A DNA stretch of 64,000 nucleotides from Polaribacter sp. Z022 (GTDB lineage Bacteria > Bacteroidota > Bacteroidia > Flavobacteriales > Flavobacteriaceae): contig NZ_JALCZO010000001.1 in assembly GCF_023555495.1 (NCBI RefSeq), positions 496,001 through 560,000 of the forward strand. The letters run 5' to 3'. The position numbers and the translations under genes are program-made. How positions within the stretch are numbered: position 1 is the stretch's first letter; each line of letters opens with the position of its first letter. Below the pieces are notes generated by a model, which did no database searches, was not told where the DNA came from, and was given only the letters and a program-made list of their open reading frames with translations. Shown one piece after another: positions 1 to 8,050 of this stretch.

Positions 1-872
1 AGTTTTTAAGATATGGTTATGCAATAGAATATGATTATTTTCCACCTACACAATTAACCCATTCTTTAGAAACTAAGTTAATTGAAAATTTATTTTTTGC
101 AGGTCAAATTAACGGAACTACAGGTTATGAAGAAGCAGCTGCTCAAGGATTAATGGCTGGTGTAAATGCTGCTTTAAAAGTACAAGGTAAAGAACCTTTT
201 ATTTTAAAAAGAAATGAAGCTTATATAGGTGTTTTAGTTGATGATTTAATTACTAAAGGAACTGAAGAGCCATATAGAATGTTTACTTCTAGAGCAGAAT
301 ATAGAACTTTATTAAGACAAGATAATGCAGATTTAAGATTAACTCCAATTGCATTTAAACTTGGTTTGGCTTCACAAGAAAGAATGGATCGTGTAATTGA
401 GAAGCAAGAAAAAGCAGATTTATTAATTCAGTTTTTACAAAAAACAAGTGTTAAGCAAGAAGAAATAAATCCTATTTTAGAAGCAAAAAATTTAGCTTTA
501 ATTAATCAGTCAATGAAGCTTTATAAAATTGCAGCTAGACCTCAATTAGAGTTTTCTGATTTTAAATCAGTAAAAAAATTAAGTACTTTTTTAGAAGAAA
601 ATAATATTGATAAAGAAGTAATAGAACAAGCAGTAATCCATTTAAAATATTCTGGATATATAGAAAAAGAAAAAAATAATGCTGATAAATTAAATAGGTT
701 AGAGAATGTTATGATTCCTTCTAAATTTGATTATCAAAAAGTAAAATCACTTTCATTTGAAGCTAGAGAAAAGTTGACTAAGATTCAACCTACTTCAATT
801 TCTCAAGCGAGTAGAATAAGTGGTGTTTCCCCAAGTGACATATCTGTATTATTAGTTTATATGGGTAGATAA
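1..872 (+). CDS. mnmG: tRNA U34 carboxymethylaminomethyl enzyme MnmG, C-terminal part
   Basis: This is the 3' part of the FAD-dependent subunit that, with MnmE, installs carboxymethylaminomethyl on U34 of tRNAs reading NNA/NNG codons. The reading frame is open from base 3 and the start codon lies outside the window. The translated beginning contains the family signatures [15 protein letters not shown] and [18 protein letters not shown], followed by the helical C-terminal domain that ends in the usual P-S-D-I-S-V-LL pattern. The end is intact. A parS-like palindrome and a methyltransferase gene follow directly. Identity is very secure; only the N-terminal FAD-binding half is missing because of the window edge. 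Confidence 0.97.
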   Translation, partial: FLRYGYAIEYDYFPPTQLTHSLETKLIENLFFAGQINGTTGYEEAAAQGLMAGVNAALKVQGKEPFILKRNEAYIGVLVDDLITKGTEEPYRMFTSRAEYRTLLRQDNADLRLTPIAFKLGLASQERMDRVIEKQEKADLLIQFLQKTSVKQEEINPILEAKNLALINQSMKLYKIAARPQLEFSDFKSVKKLSTFLEENNIDKEVIEQAVIHLKYSGYIEKEKNNADKLNRLENVMIPSKFDYQKVKSLSFEAREKLTKIQPTSISQASRISGVSPSDISVLLVYMGR

Positions 873-890
873 AAAAAGAAAAAATGCTAT

Positions 891-906
891 TGTTCCTCGT
901 GGAACA
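891..906. promoter_or_regulatory. parS-like palindrome (candidate ParB site)
   Basis: The 16-mer TGTTCCTCGTGGAACA is an inverted repeat with 6-bp perfect arms. It differs at three positions from the general parS consensus TGTTTCACGTGAAACA. It lies 18 bp behind mnmG, a gene often found near parAB and the origin in bacteria. parA and parB are not in the window, so ParB binding is inferred. If the site is real, it also argues that the next gene starts downstream at 926 and not at the ATG at 884. Confidence 0.5.
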
Positions 907-925
907 TTTTATAAAAAAAGAAAAA

Positions 926-1783
926 ATGGGAAAAAAAAGAGAACTTCATAAAAGGTTAGAACCTTTTTTAAATTGTATCGATTTTACAGTTTCTAAAGAA
1001 ACGTATGAGGTTATGTTAAATCCAGATTACGAGATGTTAGTTACATCTCCAATACCTGTAGATTTAGAAAATTATTATAAAAGTGAAGATTACATCTCTC
1101 ACACAGATAGTAAAAAATCTTTATTTGATAAAGTTTATCAATCTGTAAAAAACTACACATTAAAAAGAAAACTATCATTAATTAATTCTTTTAAAACGAG
1201 TTCTAAAAGTATATTAGATATTGGTGCAGGAACTGGAGATTTTTTAAAAGTTTGTAAAAATAATGGTTGGACTACAGAAGGAACAGAGCCTAGTATAGAT
1301 GCTGTTAATATTGCAGCTCAAAAAGGAGTGTTTCTTAAACAAAGTTTAGATGAAATAGAAAACAAAAAATACGATGTAATTACACTTTGGCATGTTTTAG
1401 AACATGTAGAAATGTTTTCTGATTATGTAACAAAATTAAAAAACCTTTTAAAAGAAGATGGTAAATTAATTATTGCTGTTCCAAATTTTAAAAGTTACGA
1501 TGCAAATTTTTATAAAGAGTATTGGGCAGCTTTTGATGTACCAAGACATCTTTGGCATTTTTCTCAAACATCAATTCATAAAATATTTTCTGAAGAAGAT
1601 ATGATTGTAGAAAAAACAATACCAATGAAATTTGATTCTTATTATGTTTCTCTTTTAAGCGAAAAATATAAATCTGGAAAAATGAAACCTTTTAATGCCT
1701 TTTATAGAGGTTTTATATCAAATTTAAAAGCTAGAAAGACTTCTGAGTATTCTTCTCTTATCTATGTAATAAAAAAGTACTAA
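926..1783 (+). CDS. class I SAM-dependent methyltransferase
   Basis: A Rossmann-fold methyltransferase with motif I ILDIGAGTGDF near residue 100 and the following acidic and hydrophobic strands (TLWHVLEH, KLIIAVPN). The HLWHFS segment after them is common in methyltransferases acting on lipids, sugars or small molecules. The substrate cannot be read from the sequence. I chose the ATG at 926, which gives MGKKRELHKRLEPFLNC; an in-frame ATG at 884 would add 14 residues encoded mostly by the parS-like palindrome. The gene follows mnmG on the same strand and ends before a strong bidirectional hairpin. Confidence 0.85.
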   Translation: MGKKRELHKRLEPFLNCIDFTVSKETYEVMLNPDYEMLVTSPIPVDLENYYKSEDYISHTDSKKSLFDKVYQSVKNYTLKRKLSLINSFKTSSKSILDIGAGTGDFLKVCKNNGWTTEGTEPSIDAVNIAAQKGVFLKQSLDEIENKKYDVITLWHVLEHVEMFSDYVTKLKNLLKEDGKLIIAVPNFKSYDANFYKEYWAAFDVPRHLWHFSQTSIHKIFSEEDMIVEKTIPMKFDSYYVSLLSEKYKSGKMKPFNAFYRGFISNLKARKTSEYSSLIYVIKKY

Positions 1784-1846
1784 AAACGTATTTAAAAGCG
1801 TTTTAATATATGTTTATTAATGTAAACGTAATAATTACTTACTAAA

Positions 1847-1890
1847 ATAATAAACCCTCTTAAATCGCATATTTTAAGAGGGTTTATTAT
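1847..1890. terminator. bidirectional intrinsic terminator
   Basis: A perfect 18-bp stem (1847-1864 with 1873-1890), core AAACCCTCTTAAA, closes an 8-nt loop. A/T-rich flanks are on both sides. It separates the + strand methyltransferase from the convergent DoxX gene and can serve both. Confidence 0.85.
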
Positions 1891-1927
1891 AAGTAAAATT
1901 TATGAAAACACGTACATTTGATAAAAA

Positions 1928-2326
1928 TTAACTATTTAACAAGTATACACCACAAAGTGTAATAATAAAATACACACCTAAAGACATTGCTCCTGGATAA
2001 TCTTTTGCCAAACGTTGTCCTATTAACATAAAAATAATTGAGACCGCAGAAAGCTCTAAACCTAATAATGCAATTTCTTTTAAGCCTAAAGTGTAAATTT
2101 GATAAACTCCAATAATCATTAAAACACTAGCAATAATTTCTATAATTAAAAGAATTGCTAATAAAAACGGAACATTTTTTTTTAAAGGAGAATTTTTAAA
2201 GTGTTCTGTAATATAAGTAACACTTCCTTTCCAGTCAGAAATTTTTTCTATAGCAGATATAACATATGTAATTATTAAAAATATTAAGATTAATATTTCT
2301 GTAGGATGATTAGAAAGAAATTTCAT
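1928..2326 (-). CDS. DoxX-like small membrane protein
   Basis: A 132-residue protein with four predicted membrane segments (about residues 8-28, 52-74, 80-102 and 112-131). The layout, with a short basic loop after the first helix, resembles the DoxX/DoxD-like families common in flavobacteria. No catalytic residues are visible and the substrate is unknown. It is the last gene of a tight - strand group with the VOC protein (3-bp gap) and the DUF1801 protein, suggesting one transcript. The family call is moderately sure; a generic four-helix membrane protein is the alternative. Confidence 0.7.
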   Translation of the reverse strand: MKFLSNHPTEILILIFLIITYVISAIEKISDWKGSVTYITEHFKNSPLKKNVPFLLAILLIIEIIASVLMIIGVYQIYTLGLKEIALLGLELSAVSIIFMLIGQRLAKDYPGAMSLGVYFIITLCGVYLLNS

Positions 2327-2329
2327 TGT

Positions 2330-3010
2330 TTATTTTCCTGTTATATTTTTTAAGAAGTTTTTTACTTTAGCAGTAGCTTCTTTAATATCATCTTGTGCGT
2401 CTTCAGCTAAATCTGCTAAATGTTCTGCAGCTTCACTTGCAAACTCAGATCCTTTTTCTGATATAATATCAAAAGCTTCTTTTGCATCTACTGTAAATTC
2501 TGCAGCTTTTTCTTTTGCATTTTTCTTATAGGTTTCTGCTTTTTGTTTAGCTTTTTCTACATTTTCATCAAAAAAAACATCATTTATTTTCTCTTTTGTT
2601 GAACTTAAAATTTCTTTAACTTCTTCTTTAAAAGCTGCATCTACTGGTTCCCAAAGTTCAATTTTATTTCCTTCATTATCTAATATCCAAGCAAATTTTC
2701 CGTAATCAAACTCTTGTGTTTCTCCAACAATTGTTACTCCTTCTTTTTTTAATTCTTCTAATAATTCAGCTAAATTTTCAACTCTATAATTAAACATAAA
2801 GTCTTTTTTAGAAGGTTCAAAATAATCTGTATCATTTGCAAAAGGACTCCATTGAGTTGAGCATTTATTTCCTTTATTGTCTCTCCACCAAAAAGTACAT
2901 CCCCAATCATCAGTATTAAAACCTAAGTGTTTTTTATACCATTCTTTAGATGCTTTAGAATCTTCAGATTTAAAAAATAAACCTCCAATACCAGTGACTC
3001 TTTTTTTCAT
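2330..3010 (-). CDS. glyoxalase/VOC-fold protein with long helical C-terminal tail
   Basis: Residues 1-125 form a vicinal-oxygen-chelate (glyoxalase/bleomycin-resistance) domain: GGLFFKSEDSKASKEWYKKHLGF at the start and DNEGNKIELWEPVD at the end, as in flavobacterial VOC proteins of unknown substrate. Residues of about 126-226 are a different kind of sequence: almost uninterrupted amphipathic helix rich in Lys, Ala and Glu, resembling LEA, apolipoprotein or YtxH-type tails. The tail makes the protein nearly twice the length of a single VOC domain. It sits between the DUF1801 and DoxX genes with 3-bp gaps. Enzyme activity is not predictable. Confidence 0.82.
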   Translation of the reverse strand: MKKRVTGIGGLFFKSEDSKASKEWYKKHLGFNTDDWGCTFWWRDNKGNKCSTQWSPFANDTDYFEPSKKDFMFNYRVENLAELLEELKKEGVTIVGETQEFDYGKFAWILDNEGNKIELWEPVDAAFKEEVKEILSSTKEKINDVFFDENVEKAKQKAETYKKNAKEKAAEFTVDAKEAFDIISEKGSEFASEAAEHLADLAEDAQDDIKEATAKVKNFLKNITGK

Positions 3011-3013
3011 AAT

Positions 3014-3472
3014 TTACTTCTTTTTAATGTTTGTTTCGTAAATATTTATCCAATCTTTAACACTTAATTTTGTGCATAATTCACCAATTAAATCAAAAGG
3101 AATTTCTTCCAATTTTTTAAAACGGATACAACTTTTACCCATGTCTAATTTTCGTTTACAATATTTTGGATATTCATTTACAAACCAATCATGAATTTCT
3201 GGTACTGCATAAATACCACTATGATATAAATTCACAGAATTTTTTTGAGAAGCAAAACTCATAAAAGGCAAAGGTTCTTCTGGTTTACAATGGTAACCAT
3301 CAGGATAAATTGAATGTGGCACATAATAACCAATCATGCCATATTGTATTCCTTCTTCGAAATCTTTAGGTAGATTATCTTTGATAGTTTTACGTAATTT
3401 TTTTAAAGTTTCATGTCGTTCTTCAGGAACTTGATTTATATAATCTTCTGGTGAAGTGGCTTTGTATTGCAT
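3014..3472 (-). CDS. DUF1801 domain protein
   Basis: A 152-residue soluble protein with the DUF1801 pattern: a Y-I-x-x-V-P-E-E-R start, a basic LRKTIKDNLP helix, the glycine-rich EEGIQYGMIGYYVP stretch, and the C-terminal GKSCIRFKKLEEIP segment. Proteins of this family are small and of unknown function. It is the first gene of the three-gene - strand group with the VOC and DoxX-like genes, 3 bp before the VOC start. Confidence 0.85.
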   Translation of the reverse strand: MQYKATSPEDYINQVPEERHETLKKLRKTIKDNLPKDFEEGIQYGMIGYYVPHSIYPDGYHCKPEEPLPFMSFASQKNSVNLYHSGIYAVPEIHDWFVNEYPKYCKRKLDMGKSCIRFKKLEEIPFDLIGELCTKLSVKDWINIYETNIKKK

Positions 3473-3608
3473 AACATCAAAATTTGATGGTTACAAGTTA
3501 GTAATTTTTTTTTGAGTCTGTTATTTTGTGTAATACAAAGTGTAGTAGAAAAAATCTATGAAAACTGTTGAGATTTCTCTATAACCTTGAAAAAACAAAT
3601 GAAAGAAA

Positions 3609-4547
3609 TTAACAAAAATGTGCTTTAATCTTATTTACAATTGTTTGTGCTAAACGTTCTTTACTTTCAATAGTCCAACCTGCAACATGAGGAGTTAGTA
3701 AAACGTTTTCTGCATTGATTAAATATTTAAAGGCCTCTGGCATTTTATCATCAGAAAAAAGGTTTTCGAAAGATGATTTTTCATACTCTAAAACATCTAA
3801 ACCAGCTCCTAAAATTTTACCTGATTTTAAAGCTTCAACTAAATCTTTTGTAACAACAGATTTTCCACGAGCTGTATTTATCAACCAAAATGATTTTTTA
3901 AATCTGTTGATGAAATCAGCATTTATCATGTTTTTGGTAATTTCGGTTTGTGGAGTATGTAAACTTAAAACATCTGCTTTTTCTTGCAATTCTTTAAAAG
4001 AAACTTGTGTGCAATTTTCATCTCCAACACTTGGTTTTATATCATAACACAAAACTTTAACATCAAAACCGCGAAGTTTTTTTGCGAAAGATTTTCCCAT
4101 ATTTCCATAGCCAATTAAACCAACAGTTCTTCCATCTAGTTCAATTCCTCTATTTTCTTCACGCAACCATTTTCCATTTCTAACTTCTTTATCGGCTTTA
4201 TTTAACTTGTTAAAAAGCGATAAAAGCATACCTAAAGATTGCTCTCCAACTGCATTTCTATTCCCTTCTGGTGCAGCAATTAATTTAATGCCTTTACTTT
4301 CTGCATACTCACAATCTATATTTTCTAAACCAGCTCCAACACGTCCAATAAACTTTAGGTTTGTTGCTTTGTTTAAAAAAGCTTTATCAATAGAAAAACG
4401 ACTTCTAATAATAAAACCATCATATACATGAATTTTATGTTCAATTTCTTCTTTTGATGATGTATAATCTTCATCATTAGAAAACCCTAAATCGTTTAGT
4501 TGATTAATTAGAAGAGGGTGATTTGAGTCTAGGTGTAAGATTTTCAT
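3609..4547 (-). CDS. D-isomer 2-hydroxyacid dehydrogenase (phosphoglycerate dehydrogenase-like)
   Basis: A 312-residue NAD-dependent dehydrogenase of the SerA/PdxB/LdhA superfamily. The NAD-binding glycine motif is VGLIGYGNMGKSFAKKL around residues 140-156. The catalytic Arg lies in NTARGKSV, the Glu in the GLDVLEYEK region, and the His in LTPHVAGWT near the end. It has no C-terminal ACT regulatory domain, so it is the short form. D-3-phosphoglycerate dehydrogenase is the usual annotation, but the substrate is not fixed by these motifs. It lies 9 bp downstream of panB on the same strand and is probably co-transcribed with it. Confidence 0.88.
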   Translation of the reverse strand: MKILHLDSNHPLLINQLNDLGFSNDEDYTSSKEEIEHKIHVYDGFIIRSRFSIDKAFLNKATNLKFIGRVGAGLENIDCEYAESKGIKLIAAPEGNRNAVGEQSLGMLLSLFNKLNKADKEVRNGKWLREENRGIELDGRTVGLIGYGNMGKSFAKKLRGFDVKVLCYDIKPSVGDENCTQVSFKELQEKADVLSLHTPQTEITKNMINADFINRFKKSFWLINTARGKSVVTKDLVEALKSGKILGAGLDVLEYEKSSFENLFSDDKMPEAFKYLINAENVLLTPHVAGWTIESKERLAQTIVNKIKAHFC

Positions 4548-4556
4548 AAATCTAAA

Positions 4557-5375
4557 TTAATACTGCTCTTTTTCACTTGGAAAGTCGCCACTTTTTACAT
4601 CATCAATATAAGATTCAAAAGCGCCAGTCATGTCTTTGTATAAATCTAAATATCTACGTAAAAAACGAGGATTAAACTCATGTGTCATTCCAATCATATC
4701 ATGAGTTACTAAAACTTGTCCATCAACTCCATTTCCTGCACCAATACCAATTACAGGAATAGAAATAGCATCTGCAACTTGTTTTGCTAATTTAGCAGGC
4801 ACTTTTTCTAATACTATTGCAAAGCATCCTAATCTTTCTAGCATTAAAGCATCTTCCATAAGTTTTTCTGCTTCTTCTTCTTCTTTTGCTCTTACTGTAT
4901 AAGTACCAAATTTATAAATAGATTGTGGTGTTAAACCTAAATGACCCATTACAGGAATTCCTGCATTTAAAATACGTTTTATAGACTCTTTAATTTCTTT
5001 ACCACCTTCTAATTTTATAGAATGACCACCAGATTCTTTCATAATTCTAATAGCAGAACGTAAAGCTTCTTTTGGGTCAGATTGGTAACTACCAAAAGGT
5101 AAATCTACAACAACCAAACACCTATCAATTGCTCTAACCACAGAACTTGCATGATAAATCATTTGATCTAAAGTTATTGGTAAAGTGGTTTCATGACCAG
5201 CCATAACATTAGAGGCAGAGTCACCTACTAAAAGTACATCAATTCCAGCACCATCTAAAATTTTTGCCATTGTAAAATCATAAGCAGTTAACATAGAGAT
5301 TTTCTCTCCATTTTTTTTCATATCTACTAGAGATTTTACGGTAACTTTTTTATATTCTTTCTTTGCTACTGACAT
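4557..5375 (-). CDS. panB: 3-methyl-2-oxobutanoate hydroxymethyltransferase
   Basis: PanB catalyses the first committed step of pantothenate synthesis: transfer of a hydroxymethyl group from methylene-tetrahydrofolate to 2-oxoisovalerate to give ketopantoate. The 272-residue protein shows the family landmarks in order: [59 protein letters not shown] and [18 protein letters not shown] with the TIM-barrel phosphate-binding residues. It is transcribed away from the NTF2-fold gene and is the first gene of the pair with the hydroxyacid dehydrogenase. Very secure. Confidence 0.97.
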   Translation of the reverse strand: MSVAKKEYKKVTVKSLVDMKKNGEKISMLTAYDFTMAKILDGAGIDVLLVGDSASNVMAGHETTLPITLDQMIYHASSVVRAIDRCLVVVDLPFGSYQSDPKEALRSAIRIMKESGGHSIKLEGGKEIKESIKRILNAGIPVMGHLGLTPQSIYKFGTYTVRAKEEEEAEKLMEDALMLERLGCFAIVLEKVPAKLAKQVADAISIPVIGIGAGNGVDGQVLVTHDMIGMTHEFNPRFLRRYLDLYKDMTGAFESYIDDVKSGDFPSEKEQY

Positions 5376-5514
5376 ACTTTTTAATTTATTTAATAATGTA
5401 AATGTAAGAAATCTCGTTTAATAGTATACAAGTTAATATTTAGTTAATCTTAGGTTATTTTTTATAGAAATTCCTTTTTTTGGTTAGTTTTAGCTCTTTA
5501 AAAATCAAACTATT

Positions 5515-5994
5515 ATGCTTAGAATTATAACATTTGTTATTGCAGTTATTTTTTCAATAACAATATCAGCTCAAAAAAAAACAGAAGAAAAAGCAATACA
5601 AAGTGTTATTGAAACCTTTTTTAAAGGTTTACATAATGGAGATAGTGCAGTTATAGGTAGTACATTACACAAAAACATTAAAATTCAAACTACGTTTACA
5701 AATAAAAAAGGAGTAAAGGTTTTAAAAACCGAATCTAAAGCCCAATTATTACAAAATATTGCAAAAAAGAAAAAAGAAGACATTTATTTAGAAAAACTAC
5801 TTTCTTATACTATTAAAATTGATGGAAATTTAGCATCAGTTTGGACTCCTTATGAGTTTTATTTTAATGGAAAATTTAGTCATTGTGGTGCCAATTCTTT
5901 CCAATTATTTAATAATAATGGTGTTTGGGAAATTATTTATTTAGTAGATATGAGAAGAAGAGCAAAATGTAAAGCTATAAATCAAAAAAAATAG
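5515..5994 (+). CDS. secreted NTF2-fold (SnoaL/DUF4440-like) protein
   Basis: A 159-residue protein with a clear signal peptide (about residues 1-19, ending ISAQ) and an NTF2-like alpha+beta fold: an initial helix IQSVIETFFKGLHNGDSAVI followed by strands ending in FQLFNNNGVWEIIYLVDMRRRAKC. Members of this superfamily serve many purposes; no catalytic set is recognisable, so the function is open. The gene lies 28 bp before the sigma factor gene on the same strand and may share its transcript. Confidence 0.8.
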   Translation: MLRIITFVIAVIFSITISAQKKTEEKAIQSVIETFFKGLHNGDSAVIGSTLHKNIKIQTTFTNKKGVKVLKTESKAQLLQNIAKKKKEDIYLEKLLSYTIKIDGNLASVWTPYEFYFNGKFSHCGANSFQLFNNNGVWEIIYLVDMRRRAKCKAINQKK

Positions 5995-6022
5995 CATTAT
6001 ATTTGGTTTTTTTAAATCTAAA

Positions 6023-6589
6023 ATGGCAGAAGAACAAGTTGTATTAAATACAGACAAATGGATTGATAATTATGCAGATTATATGTATAATTATGCTGTT
6101 GTACGTGTAAATAATAGTGATTTAGCTAAAGACTTAGTTCAAGATACTTTTTTTGCAGGCTTAAAATCTGCTAAAAATTTTCAAGGTAAATCTACAGAAA
6201 GAACTTGGTTAGTATCTATTTTAAAAAGAAAAATTATAGATCATTATAGAAAAATAAATTCTAAAAAAGGACAAGCAGAAGTTAGAATGAATTTTTATGA
6301 TGATGGAGAAAACGAAGGGAGTTGGTTAGAAGAAAGAGTGCCACAAAGTTGGGATAATGCTTCAGAAAAATCAATAGAAAACAAAGAGTTAAAATCTCAG
6401 ATAGATGCTTGTATAGATGCTTTGCCAGAAAAATATGGTATGGTGTTTAGAATGAAAACAATACAAGAGTTTGAAACTGAAGAAATTTGTAAGGAGTTAG
6501 ATATTACAGCGTCAAATTTATGGGTTATTATACATAGAGCAAGAACACAGCTTAGAAAATGTATGGAAGATAACTGGTTTAATATTTAA
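6023..6589 (+). CDS. ECF RNA polymerase sigma factor
   Basis: A 188-residue sigma-70 family factor containing only regions 2 and 4. Region 2 covers about residues 15-90 (NYAVVRVNNSDLAKDLVQDTFF, and RTWLVSILKRKIIDHYRK, the -10 recognition part). Region 4 covers about residues 125-180 (IDALPEKYGMVFRMKTIQEF and the helix-turn-helix ASNLWVIIHRARTQLRKCM). It is followed after 3 bp by a small gene with a zinc anti-sigma motif, the usual cis-encoded arrangement. The stimulus is unknown. Confidence 0.93.
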   Translation: MAEEQVVLNTDKWIDNYADYMYNYAVVRVNNSDLAKDLVQDTFFAGLKSAKNFQGKSTERTWLVSILKRKIIDHYRKINSKKGQAEVRMNFYDDGENEGSWLEERVPQSWDNASEKSIENKELKSQIDACIDALPEKYGMVFRMKTIQEFETEEICKELDITASNLWVIIHRARTQLRKCMEDNWFNI

Positions 6590-6592
6590 AAA

Positions 6593-6856
6593 ATGTTTAA
6601 AAGTTTAAGAATTACTTGCGATGAAGCTACAACCATATGTGACAAAAGTCAGTATGGTGCTGCAACATTATTAGAAAAATTGAAATTAAACCTTCATTTT
6701 CTTGGGTGCAAAATATGTTCTCTTTATACCAAACAGAATAACACGCTTACAAAAATTTATAAAGGGCATGCAAAGAGCTGTAAAGATAAAAAAGTTTGTA
6801 TGAGTAAAGAAGATAAAGAAGCGCTTAAAAAAGAGTTAGAAAAAATAAAATTATAA
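6593..6856 (+). CDS. small zinc-type anti-sigma factor candidate
   Basis: An 87-residue, probably cytoplasmic protein with the H-x3-C-x2-C signature of ZAS anti-sigma factors (HFLGCKIC, about residues 35-42), a preceding cysteine pair (C9 and C16) and a basic C-terminal helix. No membrane segment is present. It starts 3 bp after the ECF sigma stop, so the pair is almost certainly translationally linked. The role in holding the sigma factor inactive, perhaps with redox or metal sensing, is inferred from motif and context. A good terminator follows. Confidence 0.72.
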   Translation: MFKSLRITCDEATTICDKSQYGAATLLEKLKLNLHFLGCKICSLYTKQNNTLTKIYKGHAKSCKDKKVCMSKEDKEALKKELEKIKL

Positions 6857-6910
6857 AGATATTTTCGTGATTTTTAGAAAATCACATTTTTGATTTTTTG
6901 TTAGATTGAA

Positions 6911-6942
6911 CGGAATTTATAGAAATGTAAATTCCGTTTTTT
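6911..6942 (+). terminator. intrinsic terminator of the sigma/anti-sigma operon
   Basis: Stem CGGAATTTA/TAAATTCCG (6911-6919 with 6928-6936) with an 8-nt loop, followed by six T. It lies 55 bp after the anti-sigma stop. Confidence 0.85.
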
Positions 6943-6943
6943 G

Positions 6944-6951
6944 TATTTTTG
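6944..6951 (+). promoter_or_regulatory. candidate Bacteroidetes -7 element
   Basis: TATTTTTG matches the TAnnTTTG consensus of the Bacteroidetes housekeeping sigma. It lies just after the terminator and upstream of the O-methyltransferase gene. No well-placed -33 TTG is seen, so it is only a candidate. Confidence 0.4.
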
Positions 6952-7033
6952 AAGTTCAGATTATTAGTAAATTCGATTTTAATATTTATAGATTAAAGCA
7001 AAGAAACCAACTTATTAAACAAGCTTAATTAAC

Positions 7034-7675
7034 ATGCATTTTTTACCAGAAAATATAGACAATTATGTAGTTGATCACTCTCAGCAAGAACCTACAATTC
7101 TTAAAGAATTAAGCAGAGAAACTTGGCAAAAAGTATTAAATCCAAGAATGTTAAGTGGGGCTTTTCAAGGAAGAGTTTTATCTATAATCACTAAATTAAT
7201 TCAACCAAAAAATATATTAGAAATTGGTACTTATACAGGGTATTCTGCATTATGTTTAGCAGAAGGATTACATCCTAAAGGAAAAATATTTACAATAGAT
7301 AAAAACGAAGAATTAGAAACTTTACAAAACAAATATTTTGAAAAGTCTAGTTACAGAAACCAAATAGAACAATTTGTAGGAAATGCTTTAGAAATTATAC
7401 CTACAATCAATGAAAAATTCGATTTGGTTTTTATTGATGCAGATAAATCTAACTATATCAATTACTTTCATTTAATTATTGATAAAATGAATCCTGGAGG
7501 AATTATTTTATCTGACAATGTACTTTGGAGTGGGAAAATTGTTGAAGAATTAAACCCAAAAGATAAAGACACAAAAGTACTTTTAGAGTATAATAAATTG
7601 TTAAATGAAGATGCTAGATTAGAAACTGTTTTGTTGCCAATTAGAGATGGATTAACAATAAGTAGGGTAAAATAA
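7034..7675 (+). CDS. O-methyltransferase (caffeoyl-CoA OMT-like family)
   Basis: A 213-residue SAM-dependent enzyme of the family-3 O-methyltransferases (YrrM/catechol-O-methyltransferase-like). Evidence is the N-terminal helical cap, motif I NILEIGTYTGYSALCLAEGL, the metal-binding acidic strand FDLVFIDADKSNY, the second metal-site region GGIILSDNVLWSGKI, and the terminal LPIRDGLTISR. The family methylates catechol-like or tRNA hydroxyuridine substrates (TrmR). TrmR-type tRNA modification is plausible for a stand-alone housekeeping copy but not shown. It converges with tatA, with stops 1-2 bp apart. Confidence 0.88.
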   Translation: MHFLPENIDNYVVDHSQQEPTILKELSRETWQKVLNPRMLSGAFQGRVLSIITKLIQPKNILEIGTYTGYSALCLAEGLHPKGKIFTIDKNEELETLQNKYFEKSSYRNQIEQFVGNALEIIPTINEKFDLVFIDADKSNYINYFHLIIDKMNPGGIILSDNVLWSGKIVEELNPKDKDTKVLLEYNKLLNEDARLETVLLPIRDGLTISRVK

Positions 7676-7676
7676 A

Positions 7677-7958
7677 TTAAAAGTTTCTTTTGATAGGACC
7701 AGTAAGGTCATCAATATTATCTTTTACGCTGTTAATTTCTTTATTAATACTTTTAGTTACATCAGTATCAATACCATTTTTTTCAGAACTTTCTTTAATT
7801 TCTTTTTTAATATCGTTAGTTGCATCTTTTACTTGACGCATTCCTTTTCCTAAACCTCTAGCAATTTCAGGAATCTTATCTGCACCAAAAACCATGACTA
7901 CAATTAACATAACCACCATAATTTCTGGACCACTAATAAATAAAAAAGTTGTATTCAT
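7677..7958 (-). CDS. tatA: twin-arginine translocase TatA/TatE subunit
   Basis: A 93-residue protein with the TatA plan: one N-terminal membrane helix (about residues 10-24), the FG hinge (VFGADKIPEIARGLGKGMRQVK), an amphipathic helix and a charged tail. TatA forms the pore of the Tat system that exports folded proteins. A Tat substrate, the molybdoenzyme at 58609-60846, is encoded in this same window. The gene converges on the O-methyltransferase gene with no room for a separate terminator. Confidence 0.95.
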   Translation of the reverse strand: MNTTFLFISGPEIMVVMLIVVMVFGADKIPEIARGLGKGMRQVKDATNDIKKEIKESSEKNGIDTDVTKSINKEINSVKDNIDDLTGPIKRNF

Positions 7959-8050
7959 ACTGTTACAAAGGTAAATATTTATCAGTATATAAACTTCACA
8001 AATTAAAATATTTGTAATTTAGAATTCAGAATTCTAAAAAAAAGCTATTT

